64,000 nucleotides of DNA from UBA11524 sp964464815 (GTDB lineage Bacteria; Bacillota; Clostridia; Christensenellales; Aristaeellaceae), in NCBI GenBank assembly GCA_964464815.1, contig CAYXHF010000001.1:1-64000 (forward strand), read 5' to 3'. The translations under genes and the position numbers were made by a program. Each line of letters opens with the position of its first letter. Positions within the stretch are counted from its first letter, which is position 1. This document shows, in pieces, positions 56,710-64,000 of the stretch. The notes beneath the pieces were generated by a model that made no database searches, had not been told where the DNA came from, and saw only the letters and a program-made list of their open reading frames with translations.

Positions 56710-57534
56710 ATGATTTCCCGATTGGACGCATATGCGGAGGCGCTGCGGACGAATCCGCTGAGCTTTCTGCTATCGCTGGCCTATACGCTGGTGGTTGTGC
56801 TGTTGAGCCTGATTCTGCACGAATGTGCGCATGGCTATGTGGCCTACCGCTGCGGCGACCCGACGGCGAAGATGATGGGGCGATTGTCCCTGAACCCGAA
56901 GGCGCATCTGGATCCGCTGGGAACACTGAGCATGTTCCTGATTGGCTTTGGCTGGGCCAAGCCTGTGCCGGTTGATCCGCGCAATTTCCGCCATGGGCGG
57001 CGCGATGAAATTCTGGTGGCGCTTGCGGGTATTGTGACGAATCTGGTGCTGTGCCTGCTGGCCGTGCTGTTGAGCGTGGTGGTGGGCAAAATCATGTTTG
57101 GTCAGGAGCTGCTGGATGAGGTCATGCGCTATTCAGATAGCGTGTCGTACCTGTTCAGCCCGTTTTACACGACCAGCATGAACACCGGCGGCGCGGATAT
57201 TGCAAATGGCACGTTCATGGCCGAATTCGCGGCAGATTTTGCGGTGCCGTGGCTGATGTATGTGCAGCGCTTTTTGCTGATGATGGCGCAGTCGAATCTG
57301 TGTCTGGCCATTTTCAACTTCCTGCCGATTCCGCCGCTGGATGGCTATCATTTGGTCAATAACGTGCTGTTCAAGGGCAAATGGCAGCTCAGTCGCAAGA
57401 CCTTCCTGATTGCGGAGGGCATCATGGTGGCGCTGATTCTGACGGGTGTGCTGAACACCTTCCTGGGTCAGGCGCTGCTGACGGTATACGAATTCCTGCT
57501 CAAGGGCGTGCTGGCCCTTGCGGGCTTACGATGA
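56710..57534 (+). CDS. M50 site-2 protease family membrane protein
   Basis: 274 residues with about six membrane segments. The zinc motif is H37-E38-C-A-H41 in LSLILHECAHGYVAYRCGD; the second site is FNFLPIPPLDGYHL with the Asp ligand near residue 211. This short form without PDZ is the rhomboid-neighbour group found beside scpA-scpB in Clostridia. It probably cuts transmembrane substrates; targets unknown. The spacing to scpA is 12 bases. AGAGGAAGAG precedes the ATG. Confidence 0.88.
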   Translation: MISRLDAYAEALRTNPLSFLLSLAYTLVVVLLSLILHECAHGYVAYRCGDPTAKMMGRLSLNPKAHLDPLGTLSMFLIGFGWAKPVPVDPRNFRHGRRDEILVALAGIVTNLVLCLLAVLLSVVVGKIMFGQELLDEVMRYSDSVSYLFSPFYTTSMNTGGADIANGTFMAEFAADFAVPWLMYVQRFLLMMAQSNLCLAIFNFLPIPPLDGYHLVNNVLFKGKWQLSRKTFLIAEGIMVALILTGVLNTFLGQALLTVYEFLLKGVLALAGLR

Positions 57535-57546
57535 GGATGTGCGGCC

Positions 57547-58338
57547 ATGGCAATGACGTTTCAGCTCAAGGATTTTGACGGCCCGCTGGATTTGCTGCTG
57601 TTTCTGATTAACAAAGAGAAAATCGACATCAAGGATATTTTCGTTAGCCAGATTACCGACCAGTACATCGACTCGGTGCGCAATGCGCCGGACCTGGATA
57701 TGGACGACGCGACGGGCTTTCTGGTCATGGCGGCAACGCTGCTGGAAATCAAGTCGCGTGCGATGCTGCCGCGCCCGCCACGCATGGAGGAAGGCGAGGA
57801 AGACCCGGAGGAGGCGCTGATTCGTCGCCTGGAGGAATACAAGCGCTTCCGCGAAACGGCAGATGCCATGAAGCAGTTCGAGAAGGCGGCAGCGGATTTG
57901 TTCACCAAGCTGCCGGAGGAATATCCCTTGCCGCCACAGGAAACGGAGCTGGTCGGCCTGACGCTGGAAGGCCTGACGGAGGCGTTCCTGCGCATCTGGT
58001 CGCGTAAGCCGGCCAAGGACGACAGCCCTGAAACAAACCACTATGCACCGCGCGATATTCACCGCGACGAACATAATGTGCAGGAATGCATGCTGACGCT
58101 GCTCAAGGGCGTGGCGGCCAAGGGCTGCCTGTCGTTTGAGGAGACGTTCAGCGATGCACCGAGCAAGGAAGAGGTCGTGACGCTGTTCCTGGCGCTGCTG
58201 GAATTGCTCAAGCTGGGCGAGATTCACGCCGAGCAGGAGGGCACGTGCGGACAGATTGTGCTCTATCCGGGACGCGGGAGAGACGTGGACGAATATGCCG
58301 AAATCGAAGAGGACGGCGCGACGGAGGAGAAGGAATGA
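57547..58338 (+). CDS. scpA: Segregation and condensation protein A
   Basis: Kleisin subunit of the SMC condensin. 263 residues. FQLKDFDGPLDLLLFLINKE and the helix IFVSQITDQYID are the SMC-neck-binding N-terminus; FLVMAATLLEIKSRAMLP is the middle; the C-terminal winged helix contains VVTLFLALLELLKLGEI. Overlaps scpB by ATGA. Confidence 0.94.
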   Translation: MAMTFQLKDFDGPLDLLLFLINKEKIDIKDIFVSQITDQYIDSVRNAPDLDMDDATGFLVMAATLLEIKSRAMLPRPPRMEEGEEDPEEALIRRLEEYKRFRETADAMKQFEKAAADLFTKLPEEYPLPPQETELVGLTLEGLTEAFLRIWSRKPAKDDSPETNHYAPRDIHRDEHNVQECMLTLLKGVAAKGCLSFEETFSDAPSKEEVVTLFLALLELLKLGEIHAEQEGTCGQIVLYPGRGRDVDEYAEIEEDGATEEKE

Positions 58339-58952
58339 ACGAGGGAAAGGAAGAACAGCTACGATTTCCCGATGAAATCATGGAAGAAGGCGGAAATCTG
58401 GCTGGTCGCATAGAAGCCATCCTGTTTGTGGCAGGGGAAGCGGTGCGTGTGGAGGATTTGTCCAAGGCGCTGGATGTGCCGGTGCGCGAGGTGGAAGAGG
58501 CGCTGACGCAGCTGCGTGACGAATACGATTTCAACCAGCGTGGCTTTTCTCTCAAACGCTATGGCCATCAGGTGCAGCTGGCAACGCGGGCGCTGTATTC
58601 CCATGACGTGGTGCGCCTGCTACAGCCGGTGCAGAAGCAGTCGCTGTCCCAGGCGGCCATGGAGACGCTGGCGGTGGTGGCCTATCGTCAGCCCGTGACA
58701 AGGGCCGAGGTGGAGCAGATTCGTGGCGTGAAGTGCGACTATTCGCTGCAATCGCTCATGAATAAGGAATTGATTGCGGAGGTCGGGCGCAAGGAAGCGC
58801 TGGGCCGTCCGATTCTGTATGGCACGACGGACACGTTCCTGGCGCACTTCGGCATTTCGTCCCTGAAGGAGCTGCCGCCGATGCCCGAAAAGCTGTCGGA
58901 TGAGACGGAAGGCAGACCGCTGGATGATGACATTCCGGATTTGATTTCATAA
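58335..58952 (+). CDS. scpB: Segregation and condensation protein B
   Basis: Partner of ScpA in condensin. 205 residues with two winged-helix domains: GRIEAILFVAGEAVRVEDLS (first), LSQAAMETLAVVAYRQPVTR and VEQIRGVKCDYSLQSLM (second), ending YGTTDTFLAHFGISSLKELP. The ATG lies within the scpA stop region (ATGA). Last gene of the M50-scpAB run before the HMA protein. Confidence 0.95.
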   Translation: MNEGKEEQLRFPDEIMEEGGNLAGRIEAILFVAGEAVRVEDLSKALDVPVREVEEALTQLRDEYDFNQRGFSLKRYGHQVQLATRALYSHDVVRLLQPVQKQSLSQAAMETLAVVAYRQPVTRAEVEQIRGVKCDYSLQSLMNKELIAEVGRKEALGRPILYGTTDTFLAHFGISSLKELPPMPEKLSDETEGRPLDDDIPDLIS

Positions 58953-58981
58953 AGACCAAGGGGAAAAGGAGGCAACGCAAC

Positions 58982-59191
58982 ATGGAAAAGACGATGAAGA
59001 TTAACGGCATGATGTGCAACCACTGCAAGATGGTGGTGGAGAAGGCATTGAAGGCGATTCCCGGCGTGGAAAGTGCCGAAGCGGATGTGGCTGGCAAGTG
59101 CGCGAAAATCGTGCTGAATGCGCCGGTGGAGGACGCGGTGCTGATGGAGGCTGTATCGAAGAAAGGCTTTACGCCCGTGGAAATTGCATAA
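58982..59191 (+). CDS. Heavy-metal-associated (HMA) domain protein, CopZ-like
   Basis: 69-residue ferredoxin-like metallochaperone. Metal-binding Cys12 and Cys15 in INGMMCNHCKMVVEKAL, and the closing KKGFTPVEIA. It probably carries Cu(I). No copper ATPase or CsoR-type regulator is adjacent. It starts 29 bases after scpB with AAAGGAGG, so it may be read through from that operon; its own terminator follows. Confidence 0.9.
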   Translation: MEKTMKINGMMCNHCKMVVEKALKAIPGVESAEADVAGKCAKIVLNAPVEDAVLMEAVSKKGFTPVEIA

Positions 59192-59213
59192 TATCGGGCC
59201 ATACGATGCCATC

Positions 59214-59250
59214 CGACCAGAAGAGCAAAAGCGCTGCTGGTCGTTTTTTT
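59214..59250 (+). terminator. Rho-independent terminator after the HMA gene
   Basis: CGACCAG and CTGGTCG pair around a 16-base loop followed by seven T. Confidence 0.85.
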
Positions 59251-59291
59251 GTACGCACCAATCGCGCAGTGGCTCATATGTTGGTGGTGAA

Positions 59292-59318
59292 GGCTTCCTC
59301 CATCAGGTGCGGGAAGCC
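59292..59318 (+). other. Leader hairpin of the cysteine-rich gene
   Basis: GGCTTCC and GGAAGCC form a perfect 7-bp stem with a 13-base loop, 25 bases before the start codon. No T-run follows. Confidence 0.4.
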
Positions 59319-59343
59319 TGAATAGAGAAGGAGGCGCAAGCAA

Positions 59344-60213
59344 ATGTCTTTCTATTCCTACAAGAACGCCAACCCTGGCTGCTGCCCTGGTACGATTTCC
59401 GGAAATGCGCTGGACGGCTTGCAGGAAAAGGTGTGCGTGCAGGTCAAGCGCGTCTACGACAGCGCCATGACGCAGGAGCAGCTCAGCAATCAGACCATCA
59501 CCATCACCAGCTACGCACAGGTTAACAACACCTGCACCTGCAACGCGTGCGGCTGTCAGGAGACGCAGGAGACCATCACGCCGACCTCCGCACCCGTGCC
59601 GCCCATCACGTTTGAAAGCTGCCGCAGCACGACGACGGAGGGCACGATTCGCAACCTGACCGTTGATCGCCTCTGCGACCGGCCGTGCTTTGCCCGTGTG
59701 CGTGCGACCATCGACATTCCGATTGACATCCTGTTTGTGGACAGCCGCTGTGTGGAGTACATCGGAAAGGCGGTCGTCAGCGTCAACCGCGACGTGCTGC
59801 TGAGCATCCCGGACGAGTCGATTGTGCCCTACACGCTGGAAAGCATGGTCAGCGCTATTTGCGTCAGTGGCACGTATCTGGGCAACAACCAGTTCTGCAT
59901 GACCATTTGCGTGACGACGATTTTGAAGGTGCTGGCGGAGGCAGAAATGCTGATTCCCAGCTACGGCTACTGTCCGATTCCGCCCGCAGAGGAATTTGCG
60001 GAGAGCGTGTGCGACGAGTTCTTCGCGCTGCCCTTGTTCCCTCCGCAGTCGATGTGCAATAGCGGCAACGCGACGGTAAGCGGCACGATGCGTGCGGCCA
60101 CGGGCACGACGGGCTGCAATTGCAACGGCACATGCAATGGTACTTGCGGCGGCAATTGCGGCTCCTGCGGCACATCCGGATGCGGCAGCTGCAACTACAC
60201 CACGGGATCATAA
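59344..60213 (+). CDS. Cysteine-rich protein, putative spore coat or surface protein
   Basis: 289 residues I cannot place in a named family with confidence. The N-terminus FYSYKNANPGCCPGTISGNA is followed by a QEKVCVQVKRVYDSAMTQEQ segment and a beta-strand-rich middle (ARVRATIDIPIDILFVDSR, VVSVNRDVLLSIPDES), which recalls DUF3794/SipL-type spore-assembly domains. The last 40 residues are a Gly-Cys-Asn-Thr repeat (CNCNGTCNGTCGGNCGSC) with nine or more cysteines. No signal peptide. AAGGAGG precedes the ATG. Cysteine tails of this type cross-link coat proteins or bind metal. Single gene between two terminators. Confidence 0.6.
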   Translation: MSFYSYKNANPGCCPGTISGNALDGLQEKVCVQVKRVYDSAMTQEQLSNQTITITSYAQVNNTCTCNACGCQETQETITPTSAPVPPITFESCRSTTTEGTIRNLTVDRLCDRPCFARVRATIDIPIDILFVDSRCVEYIGKAVVSVNRDVLLSIPDESIVPYTLESMVSAICVSGTYLGNNQFCMTICVTTILKVLAEAEMLIPSYGYCPIPPAEEFAESVCDEFFALPLFPPQSMCNSGNATVSGTMRAATGTTGCNCNGTCNGTCGGNCGSCGTSGCGSCNYTTGS

Positions 60214-60220
60214 CACACAA

Positions 60221-60260
60221 AGAGCCGCATCCTGACTGGCAGATGCGGCTCTCCATTTTT
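60221..60260 (+). terminator. Rho-independent terminator of the cysteine-rich gene
   Basis: AGAGCCGCATC and GATGCGGCTCT form a perfect 11-bp stem around a 10-base loop, followed by CCATTTTTG. Confidence 0.85.
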
Positions 60261-60285
60261 GTGTATGACAGGGGAATCAGGAAAC

Positions 60286-61773
60286 CTACTGCTCCGCATG
60301 GCCTTTTTCGTCTGTCTGTGGACGGCGGCGATGAAAGCGGAGTTTCTGTTTGTTTGGTGGTGCAGGCGTTTCCGGCGCGGGTGTCGCTTGCTCCTGCGTA
60401 AGGGGCAAATCGACAAAGAACGTGGTGCCTGCGCCGACCTTACTGCGCACGCGGAGCTGTCCCTTGTGGCCCATGACGATGATGCGCGCGATGGACAACC
60501 CTAATCCGTGACCACCGCTTTCGGCCTTACGGGCGCTGTCGGAGCGGTAGAAGCGCTCGAAAATCTTCGATAGCTCCTCCTTGGGGATGCCCGGGCCGTT
60601 GTCGCTCATGGAAAGGGTACAGCCTGTGGCCGTCTTTTGCACGCCGATGGTGATGCTACCGCCCTTGGGCGAATACTTGACGGCGTTATCGCACAGGATG
60701 CGCATGACCTGCTTCATCATGCCACGGTCGGCTTCAATCTCCACATGGTCGGATGGGGAGAGCAGGAAGGTGTCCTCCGGCGTGACCATGGCGGCCTCAC
60801 GCTGCACCTCGCTGGCGACATCCAGCATGTCAAAGTGGGTCATTTCCATCAAAAGGGTCTTCTTGTCGTGACGCGCGAGGAACAGCAGGCTTTCGACCAG
60901 CTCCTTCATGCTTTTTGTCTCCTGCGCGATGGCGGTGATGCCCTCGTCCAGAATTTCGGGGTCACTCTTGCCCCAACGGGAAAGCATGCTGACGTAGCCC
61001 TGAATGACGGCGATGGGCGTGCGAAGCTCATGGGAGGCATCGGAGACGAACTGCTTCTGGCTGTTGTAGGACGTTTCGATGCGGTCAAGCATGGAGTTGA
61101 TCACCGTCGCCAGATCCTTCAATTCGTTTTTTGTGCCAGCGATATTGATGCGGTTGGAAAGGTTATTGGCTGACAGCGTGGCGGCCATGTCGGTAATATC
61201 GCGGATAGGCGCCAGGACGCTATGATGCAGGCGCTTTCTGTGCCAGACAAAGTAGAACATGCGGTAGAGGTCGCCCAGCATCAGCGCGAGGATGGTGTAG
61301 AAATACAGCATCATCGGTTCCCTGAGGCTGAAGGTGAGCAGCATCGTCTGGCCGGACATGTGCTGTGTCAGGGCGATGAAGCGAAAGTCCGTCAGGATGG
61401 ATAGGGGCGACAAAATTCGATATGCGCCACGTCCCATGGATATGCCGTCCGAGCGGAATTCTGGCGACATGGTGCAGGTCACATTGTCCAGCGTTGACAG
61501 AGGCAGCGTGCCATCACTGAGCAATGGTGTGATTTGCAGGCGGCTGATGTCATGCTCCAAAAAGGAAAGGGTACCGATGGAAAACAGCAGCGTCACCAGC
61601 AAAAACACCGGCAGGAAGGAGCGCAGCAGCTCAAAGCTGAAATGAATGGCGATGCGGAAGGTCAGCGACAGGCGAATGCGGGATACAGCAGACGGAAGAC
61701 CACGCGGCTTTGGCGTGGAAGACACATCCGCGATTTTCTGGCGTGTCTTTTTGGACATGCGGCGCTTACTCAT
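60286..61773 (-). CDS. Sensor histidine kinase
   Basis: 495 residues. Membrane segment 1 near 45-65 (SFLPVFLLVTLLFSIGTLSF), a short extracytoplasmic region of about 80 residues, segment 2 near 150-170, HAMP, HisKA with DASHELRTPIAV (His248), then N box (RILCDNAVKYSPKG), MSDNGPGIPKEEL, FYRSDSARKAESGGHGLGLS. Its Pro/Ala-rich C-terminal tail is disordered. The start overlaps the response regulator by 8 bases (ATGAGTAA). The kinase type (short sensor, two helices) suggests envelope sensing. Confidence 0.92.
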   Translation of the reverse strand: MSKRRMSKKTRQKIADVSSTPKPRGLPSAVSRIRLSLTFRIAIHFSFELLRSFLPVFLLVTLLFSIGTLSFLEHDISRLQITPLLSDGTLPLSTLDNVTCTMSPEFRSDGISMGRGAYRILSPLSILTDFRFIALTQHMSGQTMLLTFSLREPMMLYFYTILALMLGDLYRMFYFVWHRKRLHHSVLAPIRDITDMAATLSANNLSNRINIAGTKNELKDLATVINSMLDRIETSYNSQKQFVSDASHELRTPIAVIQGYVSMLSRWGKSDPEILDEGITAIAQETKSMKELVESLLFLARHDKKTLLMEMTHFDMLDVASEVQREAAMVTPEDTFLLSPSDHVEIEADRGMMKQVMRILCDNAVKYSPKGGSITIGVQKTATGCTLSMSDNGPGIPKEELSKIFERFYRSDSARKAESGGHGLGLSIARIIVMGHKGQLRVRSKVGAGTTFFVDLPLTQEQATPAPETPAPPNKQKLRFHRRRPQTDEKGHAEQ

Positions 61774-62452
61774 CAATGCGGAACATGTATCCGACAGCAC
61801 GGATGGTGTGCAGCGTCTTCTTGCCAAAAGGCTCGTCTATCTTGTGGCGCAGGTAGCGGATGTAGACATCCACCACGTTGGTGTCACCCAGATAGTCGTA
61901 TCCCCACACATCGCTCAGCAGTGCATCCCGCGTCACGGCCTCGCCCTTGTGGAGCATCAGGTATTTGAGCAAATCAAATTCCTTCTTAGTCAGATTGATG
62001 GGCGTGCCGTCCATGCTCACGCTATAGCTGGACGGTTCCAGCACAAGACCGCCAGCGGACAGGGTATTCGATGCCGTGCCAGATGGTGTGGCACGGCGCT
62101 TTTTCAGCCCAACACGAATGCGGGCCAGCAGCTCCTCAATGGCGAAGGGCTTTGTCATGTAGTCGTCTGCGCCCATGTCAAGGCCCATGACCTTGTCGGA
62201 CACGTCGTCCTTGGCGGTCAGCATGATGATGGGCAAGTCGCTTTCGTGGCGCAGACGGCGGCAGACCTCGATGCCGGACAGCTCCGGCAGCATGAGGTCG
62301 AGAATCATCAGATCGGGCTTCCAGTTCAGCGCCTTGTCCAGCCCTTCGCGGCCATCACCGGCGGTCTGCACCTCGTAGCCCTCGTGGGTTAACTCCAGCT
62401 CAAGAAAGCGGGCGATTTTCTTCTCGTCCTCAACGATGAGAATTCGGCTCAT
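61766..62452 (-). CDS. OmpR/PhoB-family response regulator
   Basis: 228 residues. Acid pocket IVEDEKKIAR, phosphorylated Asp52 in LMILDLMLPELSGIEVCRRL, Lys in YMTKPFAIEELLARIR, and a winged helix with LTKKEFDLLKYLMLH and VVDVYIRYLRHKID. AAAGGAG precedes the ATG. It lies 87 bases after a 33-codon membrane peptide gene and is likely in one operon with DUF4342. Cognate kinase overlaps downstream. Confidence 0.94.
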   Translation of the reverse strand: MSRILIVEDEKKIARFLELELTHEGYEVQTAGDGREGLDKALNWKPDLMILDLMLPELSGIEVCRRLRHESDLPIIMLTAKDDVSDKVMGLDMGADDYMTKPFAIEELLARIRVGLKKRRATPSGTASNTLSAGGLVLEPSSYSVSMDGTPINLTKKEFDLLKYLMLHKGEAVTRDALLSDVWGYDYLGDTNVVDVYIRYLRHKIDEPFGKKTLHTIRAVGYMFRIDE

Positions 62453-62539
62453 GGAACGTTTCTCCTTTGCGTAGATATCGCGAAAACGCCAAAGAGCGGG
62501 AGACGCCAGCACAAACGGCGCATCCCGCAGGAAAAGGGG

Positions 62540-62641
62540 TCAAGGCTGATTTTGCACTCCGAAATGGCTGAAAAATACCAGCAGGGAGGCAAAAAACAGC
62601 AGGTTTGATGCAATCAGCACACCAAGCATCAACGGGAGCAT
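62540..62641 (-). CDS. 33-residue membrane peptide
   Basis: Reads MLPLMLGVLIASNLLFFASL then LVFFSHFGVQNQP. A perfect ribosome site, AAAGGAGG, lies 7 bases before the ATG. One long hydrophobic helix (about residues 2-25) and a short polar tail; probably an inner-membrane micropeptide. It sits 30 bases after the DUF4342 gene and 87 before the response regulator, on the same strand. Function unknown; small membrane peptides beside two-component systems often tune the kinase. Confidence 0.65.
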   Translation of the reverse strand: MLPLMLGVLIASNLLFFASLLVFFSHFGVQNQP

Positions 62642-62671
62642 CGGGCAACCTCCTTTTTCGTCCGGGAGAGA

Positions 62672-63397
62672 TTACTTGATGGTCGCGGAGTGGAAGCCAT
62701 CCGTGTCGTCCTCGATGGTCACACTGCCGTCCTGGCTGTCCACCTGCACGGGCACGTTGATGGTCGGACAGGTGTGATATTCTGCGGTGGGTTTGTCCTG
62801 ATAGAAGCTGTTCGTGGGCTGTCCGGCGTCTTTGTCGGCGGTAGTGGTGGCGTCCTTGTCGCCGTTCATGCCGTCCTGAAAGCTGCGGGCGAATTCATTC
62901 ACCGTGCTGCGCACATTGCTGGCAGCGTTCTTGACCATGCGATCCATATTTTCGCCCGCAAAATCCGGGTCGTCCTTCACAAAGGAAATGTGGTAGCCAA
63001 GCACCAGCACCAGCACGACGGAGAGAATCAGCAGATGCGGGCTGATCAGCGCACCGACGATGGTGAAAAGCAGCGAGAGGTTGACAATCGGCGTGGCCGC
63101 ACGGGAAATCTTCACGCGCGAACGGTACAGCTTGTTGATGAGCGACACAACAGCATTGCTGCCGCTATGGCCGGACTGACCATTCTGAGCGGAGGCGGTG
63201 CTGTTTTTTCCCTTGCTCTTGCTCTTCTTGCTGGTCGTGTCTTCGGTATCGGGCTTCATGCGGCCATTGCGCTCCAAATCCACCAGGGCACGGGCAACAT
63301 TGCCATTATGATAATCCAGCAGGGAAACAGCCTCCTGATAGCTGATGCCGCTCTTCTGCCGGAGCAATTCCACATCCTCAATCGTATAACTTGCCAT
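62672..63397 (-). CDS. DUF4342 protein with UBA-like N-terminus
   Basis: 241 residues. N-terminal UBA-like helix bundle EDVELLRQKSGISYQEAVSL (about 7-26) with LLDYHNGNVARALVDLER, a Ser/Lys-rich linker, an amphipathic segment, then the DUF4342 membrane part IVNLSLLFTIVGALISPHLL (about 105-135) and a polar C-terminus. Such proteins neighbour envelope-stress two-component genes in Firmicutes. Start: ATG with AAAGGAG 11 bases upstream. First gene of a likely operon with the 33-residue peptide and the kinase pair. Confidence 0.8.
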   Translation of the reverse strand: MASYTIEDVELLRQKSGISYQEAVSLLDYHNGNVARALVDLERNGRMKPDTEDTTSKKSKSKGKNSTASAQNGQSGHSGSNAVVSLINKLYRSRVKISRAATPIVNLSLLFTIVGALISPHLLILSVVLVLVLGYHISFVKDDPDFAGENMDRMVKNAASNVRSTVNEFARSFQDGMNGDKDATTTADKDAGQPTNSFYQDKPTAEYHTCPTINVPVQVDSQDGSVTIEDDTDGFHSATIK

Positions 63398-63448
63398 AAT
63401 CAAAAAAACTCCTTTCCTGTTTGCGGGTGTCCTTCACCCGACACGTAT

Positions 63449-63514
63449 ATCATAACACAAAGCTGGAAAAAAAGCTTGAGAAAGATGAGAAGAAAGGATG
63501 AGAATTTCATGAGA
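63449..63514 (-). promoter_or_regulatory. Candidate regulator-controlled promoter of the DUF4342 operon
   Basis: -10 TATGAT at 63454-63449 without a recognisable -35. Upstream, four copies of TCTCA(A/T) (plus-strand TTGAGA or ATGAGA starting at 63476, 63485, 63498 and 63509); three lie 22 and 11 bases apart, in helical phase. This is the arrangement expected for an OmpR-type activator, such as the one in this operon. Confidence 0.5.
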
Positions 63515-63542
63515 AAGGCATGGCATTTTCCTGCAAAAACGA

Positions 63543-63570
63543 TTGACAAACATCTGGAAAGTGCTACAAT
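63543..63570 (+). promoter_or_regulatory. Promoter of the PII-like gene
   Basis: TTGACA, 16 bases, TACAAT; leader about 40 bases. It is 29 bases from the motif cluster on the other strand. Confidence 0.7.
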
Positions 63571-63614
63571 AAACATGCCGTGGATACACGACGCAAAAGA
63601 GGAGGGGAAACAAG

Positions 63615-63965
63615 ATGCAGATGTTTGTCCTGGTGCTGAATCGGGAGGAATTCTTGGAGCCACTGCTGGAAGAAATGCTCAAAGCCAACATTGGCGGCGC
63701 AACCATTCTGGAATCGACCGGTATGATGCGCGTGCTGGATGGCGACCACAATGTAGACGATCTGCCTGTGTTGGGGCTGCTGCGCCACATGTTCAATCCG
63801 GAGCGGAAGCGTTCCAAGACGATTTTCACGCTGCTGAAGTCCGAACAGATTCCGCAGATGATGGAAATCATCAAGAAAGTAACTGGTGGACTGGACAAGC
63901 CTGACACAGGTATTTGCTTCGCCCTGCCCACAACATTTGTGGAAGGGGTCGCGAAAAACAAATGA
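63615..63965 (+). CDS. PII-superfamily-like small protein
   Basis: 116 residues with a beta-alpha-beta pattern like PII/CutA-type regulators: MFVLVLNREEFLEPLLEEML at the start, GGATILESTGMMRVLD (T-loop position), KTIFTLLKSEQIPQMMEIIK and a final strand GICFALPTTFVEGVA. No GlnB uridylylation site. Such proteins often bind a nucleotide and control a membrane transporter encoded next to them. AGGAGGGGAAACAAG precedes the ATG. Its TGA overlaps the ATG of the next gene, which starts with a hydrophobic sequence. Confidence 0.6.
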   Translation: MQMFVLVLNREEFLEPLLEEMLKANIGGATILESTGMMRVLDGDHNVDDLPVLGLLRHMFNPERKRSKTIFTLLKSEQIPQMMEIIKKVTGGLDKPDTGICFALPTTFVEGVAKNK

Positions 63966-64000
63966 ATATACTCTTTGCCCTGGCAATTGCCATGGCGATT
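63962..64000 (+). CDS. N-terminus of a membrane protein (partial)
   Basis: Only MNILFALAIAMAI is in the window. A hydrophobic start directly after the Met points to a transmembrane segment. ATGA overlap with the PII-like gene suggests translation coupling. A transporter or antiporter is expected but not shown. Confidence 0.55.
   Translation, partial: MNILFALAIAMAI

Noticed and set aside
56645..56713. 22-codon upstream frame ending in the start of the M50 gene
   Set aside because: No ribosome site; the ATG is the centre of the palindrome. Coupling is possible but unsupported.
59244..59344. Sigma-E or sigma-K promoter before the cysteine-rich gene (CATATGTTG)
   Set aside because: Only a partial -10 match and no convincing -35, so not listed as a feature.
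1..64000. Horizontally acquired island or defence system
   Set aside because: No integrase, transposase, toxin-antitoxin pair, restriction gene or clear composition break; gene orders are those of a Clostridial core chromosome.

Overview
The window is chromosomal DNA from an endospore-forming member of the Bacillota, most likely class Clostridia. The evidence is spoIIAA-spoIIAB, the sporulation pair yqfC/yqfD, two putative coat-type proteins, a tyrosine T-box, class III glutamine synthetase, two-subunit L-serine dehydratase, Gram-positive gene orders (yqfC-yqfD-phoH-pgpH-ybeY-cdd-era; asp23-dak-recG; yicC-gmk-rpoZ-coaBC; yerC-pcrA-ligA; scpA-scpB) and strong AGGAGG ribosome binding sites. Genus cannot be read from the sequence. 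Codon third positions are G/C-rich. Two runs of exactly 100 N (23123-23222 and 48584-48683) mark it as a scaffolded draft, and both gaps fall inside intergenic repeats. I found no rRNA, tRNA, CRISPR, prophage or transposase gene.

Layout. 1-3.0 kb: end of pckA, an XRE regulator, an acidic unknown protein and oligoendopeptidase F. 3.1-3.3 kb: first copy of a dispersed hairpin repeat. 3.6-10.6 kb: topB divergent from folC (overlapping promoters), then rsmH-rsmI and the two fumarate hydratase subunits. 10.6-13.2 kb: MATE exporter and an MreB-like protein on the minus strand. 13.4-21.4 kb: a tight operon yqfC-yqfD-phoH-pgpH-(ybeY::cdd fusion)-era-glmM. 21.6-25.1 kb: FAD-dependent oxidoreductase, tandem repeats with an assembly gap, and serine dehydratase. 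25.1-32.7 kb, all minus strand: spoIIAA-spoIIAB without sigF; then an adaptor/ATPase/permease export pump, a two-component system overlapping a small alarmone synthetase, a TIM-barrel protein and a small DMT transporter. 32.8-36.3 kb: a T-box with a tyrosine specifier leading an aminotransferase-tyrS-yigZ operon. 36.4-40.8 kb: asp23-dak-recG. 40.9-46.0 kb: YgiQ radical SAM protein, then yicC-gmk-rpoZ-coaBC. 46.1-51.2 kb: glutamine synthetase III with a possible leader attenuator, a second gapped repeat region, and maltose phosphorylase. 51.4-56.0 kb: yerC-pcrA-ligA. 56.1-60.2 kb: GerQ-like protein, M50 protease-scpA-scpB, HMA protein and a cysteine-rich coat-like protein. 60.3-64.0 kb: DUF4342 protein, 33-residue membrane peptide and a second two-component system on the minus strand; then a PII-like protein overlapping the start of a membrane protein.

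Most genes are housekeeping (translation, 16S rRNA modification, replication and repair, nucleotide and cofactor synthesis). The most interesting parts are regulatory couplings and fusions: the YbeY-cytidine deaminase fusion; the tyrosine T-box that links an otherwise generic aminotransferase to tyrosine; the sensor kinase-alarmone synthetase overlap next to an export pump; the spoIIA pair lacking sigF; and the DUF4342/micropeptide/two-component cluster with a cluster of repeated motifs upstream. I see no clearly new multi-gene system, but several of these points can be tested.
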